Notes: generated by a model not told the origin, from the sequence alone. DNA of 64,000 bases from Campylobacterales bacterium (GCA_026390075.1 JAPLGP010000052.1:1-64000); one strand, 5' to 3'; counted from the stretch's first letter, positions 54,415 through 63,602 are shown. A program made the numbers and translations.

Positions 54415-57177
54415 TTAAATTTTGACTATTTTTATTTTATCTTCAAGCAAATAGCAGATATAACCATTGATTTGCTCGTTTGTAATCTCTTCTATCGCTT
54501 GAACATAATAGTTGACTTGTTTGATATGATGCGTTGTGTATGTTAAGGAACTTTTGTAGTCGATTACATTCCAAAATATATCCGAAAAAAGAGAGGTGCT
54601 TTCTTGTTTCTCACATCTGACTAATAAATCTATATACCTCAGATTATTTTTATATCGTATCGCTTTTTCTCTGTAGCACGCACCATCTATCAAAGTCATA
54701 AACTCTTTTGAATCCAAAAGCATTGAAACTCTTTTTGTGATGTCATCTATCTCGTCCTCTTCTAAAATCGTGCCATATTTATTGAGCATCATATTCTTGG
54801 CATGTGGAATATTTGAAAGTTTAAATTCGCCTAACATCTCCAACATATAGTGCATTGCAAGTCCAAAATTTATAGATTTCAAATCCTCTTCGATATTCTC
54901 TTCAAGAGCTAAAATATCGCTTTGTGTTCCGTAGTAGAGGGGTTTATAGTCGAGTGGTTTATAGTCGAGTGGTTTGAAATTATCTTGGCATGTGGAAATA
55001 ATTTTTTTATTTCCACCTATCAACTCGCCATTTGTTCCACATGCCAAGTCCAAAATTTCAAATGCTGAATCTTTTGACTTTACAAGCACAAATAAACTCT
55101 CTCTCGCCCTCGTAAAAGCAACATACAAGGCATTCAAACTATCTTCTCGCACCAATGCTTTTTCTTTTAAAAGTGCGTTTGCATACGCTTCATCAAGTGC
55201 ATCTCTGCCTTTGGTTCGCAAATAGATATTTTTGAGAGTAATGCCGTCATACTCATAAATTATGGCATCCCTTGCAGGTGGAGCTTTTTTGAGTCTGTCC
55301 AAAACTATAACATGCTCATACTCAAGCCCCTTTGATTTGTGAATAGTCAAAACTCTTACACCTCTAAGGTCGGAAGCCGCAGCGGAGATATCAAGCCTCT
55401 CATACTCAAAAAGGAGTGCTTCGATATCGCTGTATTTTGTAACTGCATTTAAAAACCTGATAAGATGAAAATCATCGCTAAAAAGTCCATACGAATCAAT
55501 CGCTTTTTTCACAACATCCAGAAGTTTTACCTGTGTAAAATCAACCCTTTTTATTGCTCGGACTTCTTGGTTTATAAGTGCAAAAAAATTGTGTTTGTAA
55601 ATCTCTTCTCCAAAATAGAGGTACTTCAAATACTCCAACATCTCTTTCACACTTTTTTGATTGATGAGTTTTGTCGTAGTCTCGGTTACAACTTCGATAT
55701 TTTCCTCTTGAAGTTTCTCTTTTATCGCTTCGCCATCGCCATTTGTGGCACATAAAATCGCTATTTCGTTGATGTCTGCGCCAAGCGATAAAAGTCTTTT
55801 TACCTGAGTAATCGCTTCTTCTAAAAGCTCGTCATTTTGGATGACTTCGACATAGCCGTTTTGTGCTTCGGCTCGTACTTTTTGGGGAGCGTAGTTGTTG
55901 ATTTTGTCTTTAAAAACGCTATTTACAAACTCGATAATCTCTTTTTGTGAGCGATAATTTGTCAAAAGCGGTTCGACATGCGTGTTGCACTCTTCTGCTA
56001 CTTCGCCAAACAAAGCACTCACCCCGCCACGAAATCTATAAATAGACTGCTTCACATCGCCCACAAAAAAGAAACTTCCCTCATTAAAAACACCCTGCCC
56101 TGAGACAATTTCTTTGATGAGCGGTTTTAAAATTTCATACTGCAAAATGCTCGTGTCTTGAAACTCATCGAGCAACATGTGTTCTATCTGCGAATCAAGT
56201 CTAAAGTACAAAAATTCGCTATCCACTCGCTCTTTTAGAAGGTAATGCACAAGCACCGTCACATCATTAAAACTGAGTTCACTATCATCGGTGTAGAGTG
56301 CTTTTTTGGACTTTATATAGATTGAAACGAGTTCATTCAATGCGTAAAAAAAGTTCTGCTCTTTGGCTTGATGGTATTTTTTTATTGCTTCTTTTATGGC
56401 GTGTAGATGGATGTCCATCTCAGGAGTAAAACATTTTGAAAAAGTAGCATAGTTGAGTGAATCTCGCCCAAGCCAACTCTTCTCCAATAGTGCCTCAAAA
56501 TCTTCCGAATAAACTCCATTTTTAGCAGTAGAAGAAGCTTTATCGCAATTTTCTACTATACTTTTGAATGCTTCGAGGCTATCCATCGCCTCATTTTCAT
56601 AGTGCCAAAACTCTTGCTTTGTAAATTTGAGATGACTCAATTCATTTTGTTTGATGTAAAATGCATCGAGCAATTCAAAGATATCTGTAAGTCTCTTTTT
56701 AGATTGAAGTGAGAGCGTGATGAGCGTCTCTTTTTGCCCTGCAACACTCACCTCTTTTAAAAATCTTGAGAGAAGTTTAAGCTCATGCTGTGAACTCATC
56801 GTGGAGAAGTCTGGCATCAAAGAGGCGTAAAGAGAAAATTTTCTGAGTATTTGTGTGAAAAATTTATCAATAGTCATTATTTTCGTATTTGAGTTTAAAA
56901 ACTCATCTAAAATCTTTTTGCGATTTTGTAACAGAACCTCTTTTGGCAATCCTGTAACTTGCGCTATCTCATCCAACTCACCACGATTCTCTAACTCTTC
57001 AAGAGTAAGAACAATTCGCTCTTGCATCTCGTATGCTGCTTTGTTTGTAAAAGTAAGAGCCAGAATTTTAGAAGGCGTCGCACCTTTGTAAAGCAGACTA
57101 AGATACCGCACAACAAGCATAAAAGTCTTCCCACTTCCCGCACTCGCTTCGTAGGCTAGGTTATTTATGAAGGACAT
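54415..57177 (-). CDS. addA: AddA/RecB-like helicase-nuclease
   Basis: A 920-residue UvrD-type helicase with a C-terminal nuclease. Walker A ASAGSGKT is near residue 11, DEFQDT is the Walker B motif, VGDVKQSIYRFRGG and HKSKGLEYEHVIV are helicase motifs, and the nuclease core is IDYKSS near the end. With AddB it processes double-strand ends for RecA repair. It starts 3 bases after the DUF1016 gene that separates it from addB. Three GGCATGTGG-family words (54799, 54987, 55037) lie in it. Confidence 0.92.
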   Translation of the reverse strand: MSFINNLAYEASAGSGKTFMLVVRYLSLLYKGATPSKILALTFTNKAAYEMQERIVLTLEELENRGELDEIAQVTGLPKEVLLQNRKKILDEFLNSNTKIMTIDKFFTQILRKFSLYASLMPDFSTMSSQHELKLLSRFLKEVSVAGQKETLITLSLQSKKRLTDIFELLDAFYIKQNELSHLKFTKQEFWHYENEAMDSLEAFKSIVENCDKASSTAKNGVYSEDFEALLEKSWLGRDSLNYATFSKCFTPEMDIHLHAIKEAIKKYHQAKEQNFFYALNELVSIYIKSKKALYTDDSELSFNDVTVLVHYLLKERVDSEFLYFRLDSQIEHMLLDEFQDTSILQYEILKPLIKEIVSGQGVFNEGSFFFVGDVKQSIYRFRGGVSALFGEVAEECNTHVEPLLTNYRSQKEIIEFVNSVFKDKINNYAPQKVRAEAQNGYVEVIQNDELLEEAITQVKRLLSLGADINEIAILCATNGDGEAIKEKLQEENIEVVTETTTKLINQKSVKEMLEYLKYLYFGEEIYKHNFFALINQEVRAIKRVDFTQVKLLDVVKKAIDSYGLFSDDFHLIRFLNAVTKYSDIEALLFEYERLDISAAASDLRGVRVLTIHKSKGLEYEHVIVLDRLKKAPPARDAIIYEYDGITLKNIYLRTKGRDALDEAYANALLKEKALVREDSLNALYVAFTRARESLFVLVKSKDSAFEILDLACGTNGELIGGNKKIISTCQDNFKPLDYKPLDYKPLYYGTQSDILALEENIEEDLKSINFGLAMHYMLEMLGEFKLSNIPHAKNMMLNKYGTILEEDEIDDITKRVSMLLDSKEFMTLIDGACYREKAIRYKNNLRYIDLLVRCEKQESTSLFSDIFWNVIDYKSSLTYTTHHIKQVNYYVQAIEEITNEQINGYICYLLEDKIKIVKI

Positions 57178-57180
57178 GTT

Positions 57181-58254
57181 TTAATTCTTTAAACTATTTT
57201 TGAGTTCATTTTCTATCATCTCAATAGTCGGTAAACTTGATTCAAACTCTTTTGGTAAAACCTCTGTTAATTCATACTCTGAAATGCCTATAGGCTGAGA
57301 CATATTTTTCAATGAATACTCAGCTACTATTTGATTTTTTTCTTGGCAAAGTATCAGCCCAATGGTTGGCTTGTCTTCTTTATGAGCTACAATTCCATCT
57401 ATAGCTGAACAGTAAAAATTAACTTGCCCCGAATATTCAGGCTTAAACTTTCCAGTTTTAAGTTCAATCACAACATAACATCGAAGTTTCAGATGATAAA
57501 AAAGCAAATCAATATAAAAATCATCATCTCCAACTTCAAGCTTGTACTGCCTTCCTACAAACGCAAAACCACTTCCAAGTTCTATAAGAAATTTTTCCAT
57601 GTGTTTAATTAAATTTGATTCAAGTTCTCTCTTTTTAAACGGCTGAGCGATAGTTAGAAAGTCAAATATATAAGGGTCTTTGAATGATTGTTGCACTAAA
57701 TCACTCTCTTGTGGAGTTAAAATATTTTTAAAGTTTGATACTAATTTTCCTTCTCTTTTATGCAACTCATTACCAATCATCAAAGCCAGTACATTTCGAC
57801 TCCAACCATGCTCAAGAGTTTTTTGAATATACCAATATCTTAAATTAATATCTTTAATTTTTTCTATTAAAATTACATTATGTGCCCAAGGTATCTGTGC
57901 CACTAGTGGTGGCACAATTGCATCTTCTATTTGTGCCTCTAGCGGTGGCACTTTTTCAAAATGTTCGGCATATTCTTTATAAAATCGCAACATTCTTTTA
58001 ATATTTCTAGTAGAAAATCCACTCATATCTGGAAATGCACTTTTTATATCATGACTTAATTTATCGATGACTTTTGCACCCCAACCAAGCACTTGCTGTT
58101 TTTTATATATACTTTTACCAATGCTAAAGTAGAGCATTACCATCTCTTGATTTACACTCTTTATAGCTTTTATTTGCGATGTTTTTATCTGCTGCTTTAT
58201 CTCTGATAAAAAAAAGTTGTAGTCATTTGAGTTTTGGTTTATTAGGTTTACCAT
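57181..58254 (-). CDS. DUF1016/YhcG-family PD-(D/E)XK nuclease
   Basis: A 357-residue protein with an N-terminal helical DUF1016 domain (HDIKSAFPDMSGFSTRNIKRM) and a C-terminal nuclease core: DDDFYIDLLFYH, then ELKTGK, then GQVNFY (Asp...Glu-x-Lys...Gln). Members often sit in defence islands and with mobile DNA. The linker carries two copies of VPPL-x-AQI, encoded by palindromic DNA (57899-57953). It begins 1 base after the ORF6N gene and ends 3 bases before addA. No GGCATGTGG word lies in it. Confidence 0.88.
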   Translation of the reverse strand: MVNLINQNSNDYNFFLSEIKQQIKTSQIKAIKSVNQEMVMLYFSIGKSIYKKQQVLGWGAKVIDKLSHDIKSAFPDMSGFSTRNIKRMLRFYKEYAEHFEKVPPLEAQIEDAIVPPLVAQIPWAHNVILIEKIKDINLRYWYIQKTLEHGWSRNVLALMIGNELHKREGKLVSNFKNILTPQESDLVQQSFKDPYIFDFLTIAQPFKKRELESNLIKHMEKFLIELGSGFAFVGRQYKLEVGDDDFYIDLLFYHLKLRCYVVIELKTGKFKPEYSGQVNFYCSAIDGIVAHKEDKPTIGLILCQEKNQIVAEYSLKNMSQPIGISEYELTEVLPKEFESSLPTIEMIENELKNSLKN

Positions 58255-58255
58255 G

Positions 58256-58567
58256 TTAATTGCCTTTTGTATCTTCTCTTTCCAATCTTCGCTCCATTAT
58301 CTCAAAACTTGCTTTATCCATTTTAGAAAATGCACTGCCCCAACTTGAAGTCGAAATTTTCGACCTCAAAATTTCATCATCTTCTTGACTTAGCTCAAAA
58401 TAAAAATCAGATGGAAACTTATCGAGATTGTTTCTTACTGCTTCATTGATTCTTTTTGTCTCAACACCATAAAGCTCCGCCAAATCTGCATCAAGCATTA
58501 CTTGCACATCTCTCATGGTAAAGATTTTGTTTTGGATAGTATGGTTGTCGGTTATGATATTGTTCAC
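58256..58567 (-). CDS. ORF6N-domain protein, probably truncated
   Basis: A 103-residue protein with the ORF6N fold (IFTMRDVQVMLDADLAELYG, RINEAVRNNLDKFPSDFYFEL), known from phage and plasmid antirepressor-like proteins. Full members continue after the ILRSKISTSSWG stretch with a conserved FTEQG motif; here the sequence diverges at SAFSKMDKASFEIMERRLERE and stops, so a deletion is likely. ORF6N and DUF1016 genes often occur together, and here the two are coupled (1-base gap). Confidence 0.75.
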   Translation of the reverse strand: MNNIITDNHTIQNKIFTMRDVQVMLDADLAELYGVETKRINEAVRNNLDKFPSDFYFELSQEDDEILRSKISTSSWGSAFSKMDKASFEIMERRLEREDTKGN

Positions 58568-58573
58568 AATTAT

Positions 58574-58744
58574 TTACCTTAGGTAATTTTGCATATCATA
58601 GCATTTAAAATCATCCACCAATTCATTATTTATTCTTTGTCCTTTCACATCTTTTACTACATATGCACTCGATACTTGAATTTTTAACTTATCTATAGAT
58701 TCTTTTTTAGCAATTATTAAATTATGAATATAAGAATTACTCAT
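58574..58744 (-). CDS. Small protein, 56 residues, coupled to GIY-YIG-like gene
   Basis: The frame starts at an ATG (58742-58744) that overlaps the stop region of the upstream gene (CGT AAT GAG TAA) by 8 bases and runs to TAA at 58574. It begins MSNSYIHNLIIAKKESIDKLK and is Lys-rich and probably helical. I do not recognise the family. Tight overlap suggests a real coupled gene of the cassette. Confidence 0.55.
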   Translation of the reverse strand: MSNSYIHNLIIAKKESIDKLKIQVSSAYVVKDVKGQRINNELVDDFKCYDMQNYLR

Positions 58745-59537
58745 TACGGACTTTCATACTAGAACTATAAACTACTTTACTGTTAATCCCACGTGTAATT
58801 TGAGTTTGACAGGAACTCTGAATTATTTTTTTAGACTGATAGTTTTCTAATTTTTTTATACTGTCACTTATATCTATAAAAAAAGTTAAACACATATCTC
58901 TGTTATTTTTATCATGCTTAATATTATATGTAAATGCCGAATTGCCAACTTCATCACCTTTTAATAATATAGATAAATCAAATACACTTTGTGAACTGTA
59001 TACTTCACTTAGAACATATTGTAAATTTAGTAATTCATAAAACAGTGAATCAAAGTTATTAATTCTAATATCAAAGTTTTTTATTTCATTAAAAGTAACA
59101 TGTATAGTTTTTGTATCAACATTTAAAAGCTTGTTGTATATGTAGTTAAAAAGCTTCAAATTGAAATAAGATTTTTGATGACTCGATAATTCATCGTATG
59201 ATAGAAGAGTCATTTTTTTTCGATTAAGTATATATTCTTCAATAAATTTAATTACTTCCTCAAATATAGATATATCAAACCATTCACTAAATCCATCTTT
59301 TGATAATGCAGTATTATCTATATTTGCTTCTGAATACATATAATGTAAAAATTTTTCAAGTTGATACACCTCATGTTTTTTAGTTTTAATAAATTTAGAA
59401 TTTTCAAGATCAAAAGTCCCCCACTCATATTTAAGTGTATTAACTCTACATAAAACATTATCTGCTTTACCAATTTTAAACATATTAGGATACTGATTTG
59501 ATTTTAATAGATATACAAATGAATATATTTCAAACTC
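58737..59537 (-). CDS. GIY-YIG/T5orf172-like nuclease, start uncertain
   Basis: The first ATG (59483) gives 248 residues beginning FKIGKADNVLCRVNTL, which is already inside the T5orf172/GIY-YIG fold. The same frame continues upstream to 59537 with EFEIYSFVYLLKSNQYPN, the expected first strand (Tyr-x-x-Leu), but has no standard start; an ATA (59526-59528) lies 6 bases after AGGAG. So the gene either uses a rare start or has lost its true 5-prime end. The rest is very AT-rich and of unknown function. No GGCATGTGG word lies in it. Confidence 0.65.
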   Translation of the reverse strand, partial: EFEIYSFVYLLKSNQYPNMFKIGKADNVLCRVNTLKYEWGTFDLENSKFIKTKKHEVYQLEKFLHYMYSEANIDNTALSKDGFSEWFDISIFEEVIKFIEEYILNRKKMTLLSYDELSSHQKSYFNLKLFNYIYNKLLNVDTKTIHVTFNEIKNFDIRINNFDSLFYELLNLQYVLSEVYSSQSVFDLSILLKGDEVGNSAFTYNIKHDKNNRDMCLTFFIDISDSIKKLENYQSKKIIQSSCQTQITRGINSKVVYSSSMKVRNE

Positions 59538-59562
59538 CTAAAGATATTAATTACTTTTGAAA

Positions 59563-59676
59563 TTAATTATAGCTTATTTCAAACGAATTAAATATCTCAC
59601 CATTACGATTCTCTTGATTTAAATAAGAGTATTCTCCATCAATTAAATACTTTTTTATAGCACTTTGATTCGCCAT
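59563..59676 (-). CDS. Small protein, 37 residues, after addB
   Basis: An ATG lies 2 bases after the addB TAG with a GGGA site, and the frame runs 37 codons to a TAA at 59563. The sequence begins MANQSAIKKYLIDGEYSYL. It ends NSFEISYN, and TTTGAAATA recurs at the start of the next gene, so it could be the broken N-terminal part of the nuclease gene or the remains of the original gene at the insertion point. Confidence 0.45.
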   Translation of the reverse strand: MANQSAIKKYLIDGEYSYLNQENRNGEIFNSFEISYN

Positions 59677-59678
59677 AG

Positions 59679-62024
59679 CTATTCCCTCTCACAAATAATT
59701 TTATACTCACAATACATACAATTTTTCAAATCTTCGCACTTGTCAAACTCATGTGTTTCATGTGCTGAAATGTCTTTTATATTTGATTCTAGCACTGCAA
59801 GTTTCTCTTGCAAAAATGGCTCTTCGACTATTTTGGACTCTTTTAAATCGTAATATCCACATGCCAAAACATTGCCTTTTGTTTTAGCTAACAGATAATA
59901 AAACTCCAACTGAAAATCTGTCGCATCTGTGAAATTTTTGGCTGTGTAAGTCGGGTAGTTTCCTGTTTTGTAATCAAGAACAAAAATCTCATCACCTCTT
60001 TTGTCGATTCTATCGATTACGCCCTGAAGTGTGACTCCAGCAAATTCGCATGTTAAAGGCTCTTCACGCATATCCACATGCCAAGATTCTTTAAATCTTT
60101 GTACTTCATTTTCACAAAAATCATCCATTCTTCTTTTTTGCAGACTGATGAGATATTTGTCAAGTTCGCTACTTCCACATGCCGCATCAAGTTCTTTGTG
60201 CAAATCTTTTTTTAACTCTTGAGCATTTGTATAAGAATTTTTTTTCTCGTAAAGCTCTTTGAGAGCAAGGTGAACGGCTGTTCCTATTTCCCACTCCTCT
60301 GGCATATCTTTTGGAATTTGGTGTGAAGCGATATTTTTTATATATCGGTAATAAAACTTTCTTTTACAAGTAAGAAATGTTTTAAGTTTAGTAGCAGAGA
60401 GTTTTTTCTCTTTAAAGTTATACTCTGCAACTATTTTCTCTTCTACCTTGGCATGTGGAATCGACTTATCAAAAAGTATGTTTGCATAATCCAATTCGAT
60501 ATGCGCGATGTTCTCTTTTATATTTAACTGTTTTAAAAAGCGTGAAGCACTACTTTCGCTTGACTTGACATAAGAGATGGCTACCTCTTTTGAGCGGTTT
60601 ATTAGCATCTGATAGTAGTGTTTTTGAAGGTTCTCTCTGTCGCTCATTGTCGGCAGAGATGCTATCTCTCTGATTTGCGTGTTTAAAAACATATCTTTGT
60701 CACTCTTTTTTGGAACATTTGAGTCGCTGAAATCGACAATAATTACCGCATCAAACGCAACTGCGCGAGTCTCTAAAACTCCCATCACAGTTATTTTTCC
60801 CCCTCGTACATCATCAAGAGTTCTGCAAGAGAGTCGCTGCATAAAAACACTCATCAGCGATTTTACGCTCATCTCTTGCATGTAGGGCAAAACTGTTTTA
60901 AAGCTGTAAAGCTCCTCTTCAAAGATTCTTAACTCTGCTTTTGAACCGATGCTCTCTTTGTATTGACTCAAAAAACTCATAAAATTTACTTCTGCAACTT
61001 TTTTATAGTAGATGCCGAAAAGTTCTCTGTAGAGTTCATCACCGACTCGCTCCAACCGTGCCTCATTCTCTTTGGAATCCTGCTCTATTGCTTGGCATGT
61101 GGAATTTAATTTTTCGTATGTTTTTGTTTTACTGTAAGGCTCACCCATTGCAAAATTGAAGTTTGACTTTTCATCAAATGCTTTTAATACTTCTGCCATG
61201 TTTTCATCAGGTAAAATAACGGCGATATTTTCAGGTGCCAACCCTTTCTTTATGTAACTGTACACTTTTTGCTTGACAAATGCAACTTGCAAAATCGACT
61301 CGCTGAAAGATTCGCAACTGATATTTTTATTTTTATCTATCTCTTTTTTTTCAATGACTGATTTTGAGTTGAGTGAAATCGTGTATCTAAAGTTTTTCTC
61401 TAATTCTATATCCATTTCCAAAAATTTACTCTGCATCTTCGTGTTAAATGCGGAGGTGTTTAAAATGAGCGAAACAGTGCTGAACTCGCAGCATTTCAAA
61501 AGCAGTTCGAGTTCAAAATTTGTTAGATGTCCTTCGATTTGGATTGTAATATTTTTATGTATTTTTGCAAATTTTGCATTAAATTTATAAAGTTTAGGTA
61601 AAAAAATTCTATCTAATATTTTTCGCTTACTGCAAAGTTTTTCGTATCTTTTATAGAGTTCTTGAAGTATTGTAATATGTTCTTCATATTCGGCATAAAT
61701 GTCGGAAGTATCAAGCTTAGAGATGTCGTACATTTCAGCACTTAACTCTTCGTAAAATTTAAAAATATAGGTGGAGTTTTTTGTGAATGTAAAAAAGTTT
61801 CTCTGGATTTGAAGATTTGCAAATGAGGCAAAATCGGATGCTTCTAAAAGTAGTAAAACTCTACTATCTTCATCCGCAATTTTAAAATCTTTTACAATAC
61901 AAAGCTTACTGATAAACTCTGACATTGTAATGTAGTTTGGTAAAAAAAGGGTTGATTCTTGGATAAGAAGTTGCTCATGCCGTATGGCACGGGCTGAAGG
62001 TAAGACTATGGTGTTTTCATTCAT
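59679..62024 (-). CDS. addB: AddB-like helicase/nuclease subunit
   Basis: A 781-residue protein with a C-terminal PD-(D/E)XK nuclease: LTCKRKFYYRY, EIGTAVHLALKELYE, then VLDYKTGNYP and the final cysteines of an iron-sulfur staple (CEDLKNCMYCEYKIIC). The N-terminal helicase-like part is degenerate. It pairs with AddA in double-strand-break resection. Five GGCATGTGG-family words lie in it (59857, 60074, 60175, 60450, 61094). It is upstream of the cassette in the same operon. Confidence 0.9.
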   Translation of the reverse strand: MNENTIVLPSARAIRHEQLLIQESTLFLPNYITMSEFISKLCIVKDFKIADEDSRVLLLLEASDFASFANLQIQRNFFTFTKNSTYIFKFYEELSAEMYDISKLDTSDIYAEYEEHITILQELYKRYEKLCSKRKILDRIFLPKLYKFNAKFAKIHKNITIQIEGHLTNFELELLLKCCEFSTVSLILNTSAFNTKMQSKFLEMDIELEKNFRYTISLNSKSVIEKKEIDKNKNISCESFSESILQVAFVKQKVYSYIKKGLAPENIAVILPDENMAEVLKAFDEKSNFNFAMGEPYSKTKTYEKLNSTCQAIEQDSKENEARLERVGDELYRELFGIYYKKVAEVNFMSFLSQYKESIGSKAELRIFEEELYSFKTVLPYMQEMSVKSLMSVFMQRLSCRTLDDVRGGKITVMGVLETRAVAFDAVIIVDFSDSNVPKKSDKDMFLNTQIREIASLPTMSDRENLQKHYYQMLINRSKEVAISYVKSSESSASRFLKQLNIKENIAHIELDYANILFDKSIPHAKVEEKIVAEYNFKEKKLSATKLKTFLTCKRKFYYRYIKNIASHQIPKDMPEEWEIGTAVHLALKELYEKKNSYTNAQELKKDLHKELDAACGSSELDKYLISLQKRRMDDFCENEVQRFKESWHVDMREEPLTCEFAGVTLQGVIDRIDKRGDEIFVLDYKTGNYPTYTAKNFTDATDFQLEFYYLLAKTKGNVLACGYYDLKESKIVEEPFLQEKLAVLESNIKDISAHETHEFDKCEDLKNCMYCEYKIICERE

Positions 62025-62039
62025 TTATCTATTTCATTT

Positions 62040-62065
62040 GGCATGTGGAACTTATTCCACATGCC
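62040..62065. terminator. Inverted pair of GGCATGTGGAA words
   Basis: GGCATGTGGAA and TTCCACATGCC form an 11-bp stem around CTTA. It starts 8 bases beyond the fixH stop and 15 bases before the addB start on the minus strand, so it should end the cbb3 operon transcript. Confidence 0.75.
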
Positions 62066-62073
62066 GTCGTTTA

Positions 62074-62580
62074 TCAATATTCGTACGCATCTTTGGCTCT
62101 TGTATCGGCTTTTACATTATAATATCTTTGTACATCTCCAACACTCACCTTTGCCATAATATCCCATCTACCTTCTTTTTCCAGCTTAATAGATTTAAAG
62201 GAATAAACACCATTCTCTATTTTTGGATTATTAAGTTGTTTGTCATATTGATGACTATCTGGCCTTGTGATTACAACCGTGATATTTGCGTCACAAACTT
62301 TTTCAGAGTTCAAGTCGCTCACTTTATATTTGATTGTACTCTCATTAAGAGTGAGAGAATCTGTAATATACTCTACCTTATATTTTTTATCAAATGCGAT
62401 GCGAGATTCAATGAGATCATTTGCCTTAGCATCTGCTTCATGATAGTCCATCATATATGCATCACTTTTCTCAACTGGCGATTTAGTTGCAATAACGACC
62501 GTTGTAACACCAGCAGCAAATATTAATACTATAGATATAACTATGGCATAAGGCCAAATTTGTCCATTACTTTTGCTCAA
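62074..62580 (-). CDS. fixH: FixH-family membrane protein
   Basis: A 168-residue protein with one N-terminal span (about 10-32) and a periplasmic beta domain with VVITRPDSHQYDKQL and GRWDIMAKVSVGDV, as in FixH, which helps cbb3 oxidase assembly. The start is a TTG inside the last codons of the TPM-like gene (14-base overlap). It is the last gene of the cbb3 cluster before a word-pair terminator. Confidence 0.88.
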   Translation of the reverse strand: MSKSNGQIWPYAIVISIVLIFAAGVTTVVIATKSPVEKSDAYMMDYHEADAKANDLIESRIAFDKKYKVEYITDSLTLNESTIKYKVSDLNSEKVCDANITVVITRPDSHQYDKQLNNPKIENGVYSFKSIKLEKEGRWDIMAKVSVGDVQRYYNVKADTRAKDAYEY

Positions 62581-63271
62581 GTTCTTCTCTTCCTGTATAA
62601 AATTTTCTTTTCAAGTACATAAATAGAGCATATAATATAAAACCATAGAATACCGTTTTAACTAATAAAATACTATTCTTATTTGCATTTCCTGCAGCAT
62701 TTTCTAAAACTATATTTTTACTTATAGCTATCTGCTCAGCAATATCAGTATAGCCATTAAACATAGCACCTGAATATTTACCTAGAGTTTCACCATCTTT
62801 AGCTTTTCCAGCAAGAAGAGGCAAAATTGTGCCATCTGAATCACTCATCATCTCTTTAAAAGTCTCAAAACTGTTGCTATATAACACAGCCATCAGAAAA
62901 GCTTGAACAGGAGATGCAACAGGACTTAAAACCTGTTTTTTATCAAAATACTCATATAAAGAAGCATCGTTTGCTAATATATCTACTTGTGAATCTAATT
63001 CTGAAAATGTGAGTAAAATTGTAGGTTCGCTGAAATCTTTTAGTATCTCTCTTTGATACTCAACTATATTTTTATCATGTGGTAATTTGCTTAACATGAT
63101 AAGTTTTAATGCTATACCAGTTTTACTATGTAGTTCAGTTCCAAGTTTTTCAACTTCTGCATTAAATTTAGGATTATAAATCAGTTCGTCTTTATATAAA
63201 TATTCTGCTGATACTATTGTTTGAAAACATATTGTGAGGATGAGGGCCGCGAGCCCTCTTGAAATTTTCAA
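62567..63271 (-). CDS. Secreted TPM-like protein of the cbb3 cluster
   Basis: A 234-residue protein with a signal peptide (about 1-22), a periplasmic TPM-type domain (VEKLGTELHSKTGIALKLIML) and one C-terminal span (about 205-222). TPM-domain proteins have been linked to photosystem and membrane-protein maintenance. Here it lies in the cbb3 oxidase operon before fixH and probably assists oxidase assembly, which is an inference. Confidence 0.75.
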   Translation of the reverse strand: MKISRGLAALILTICFQTIVSAEYLYKDELIYNPKFNAEVEKLGTELHSKTGIALKLIMLSKLPHDKNIVEYQREILKDFSEPTILLTFSELDSQVDILANDASLYEYFDKKQVLSPVASPVQAFLMAVLYSNSFETFKEMMSDSDGTILPLLAGKAKDGETLGKYSGAMFNGYTDIAEQIAISKNIVLENAAGNANKNSILLVKTVFYGFILYALFMYLKRKFYTGREELEQK

Positions 63272-63282
63272 AAAAATTTCCC

Positions 63283-63372
63283 TTAACCGACGTAAAGATG
63301 ATTAGGTGTTAAAACCGCGAAAAGAGTATAAGCAGCCATAACTACTAAACCTAATGTAATTAATTTTTCCAT
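63283..63372 (-). CDS. 29-residue membrane peptide in cbb3 operon
   Basis: The frame runs from ATG (63370-63372) to TAA (63283-63285): MEKLITLGLVVMAAYTLFAV then LTPNHLYVG. It is almost wholly one hydrophobic span. A strong AAGGGG site lies just before it. It lies between the DUF4006 gene (stop 63383) and the TPM-like gene on the same strand, with 10-base spacing on each side, so it is probably a small subunit or assembly peptide of the oxidase. Confidence 0.65.
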   Translation of the reverse strand: MEKLITLGLVVMAAYTLFAVLTPNHLYVG

Positions 63373-63382
63373 TATATACCCC

Positions 63383-63592
63383 TTATTTCACATCAACTAC
63401 ATGTTTAGCATTTTCCGTACTAAACATCTTAATTGATTGTTCATCTTTAATATCATAATAATTAGCAGCATTTGCATTTTGAACACCAAGACCTAAAACT
63501 GTAAGACCAGCTAGGATAGTGAGCAATAATACAGTTGCGATTAACATACCTGTAATACCATCAAGAGCAAAAACACTTCTATTTTCATTCAT
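63383..63592 (-). CDS. DUF4006 family protein
   Basis: A 69-residue protein with a central span (about 13-35, TGMLIATVLLLTILAGLTVL) and a short polar tail. DUF4006 genes are found in Campylobacterota directly after ccoP and are thought to belong to the cbb3 oxidase. It lies 10 bases after ccoP. Confidence 0.88.
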   Translation of the reverse strand: MNENRSVFALDGITGMLIATVLLLTILAGLTVLGLGVQNANAANYYDIKDEQSIKMFSTENAKHVVDVK

Positions 63593-63602
63593 GCTAATCT
63601 CC

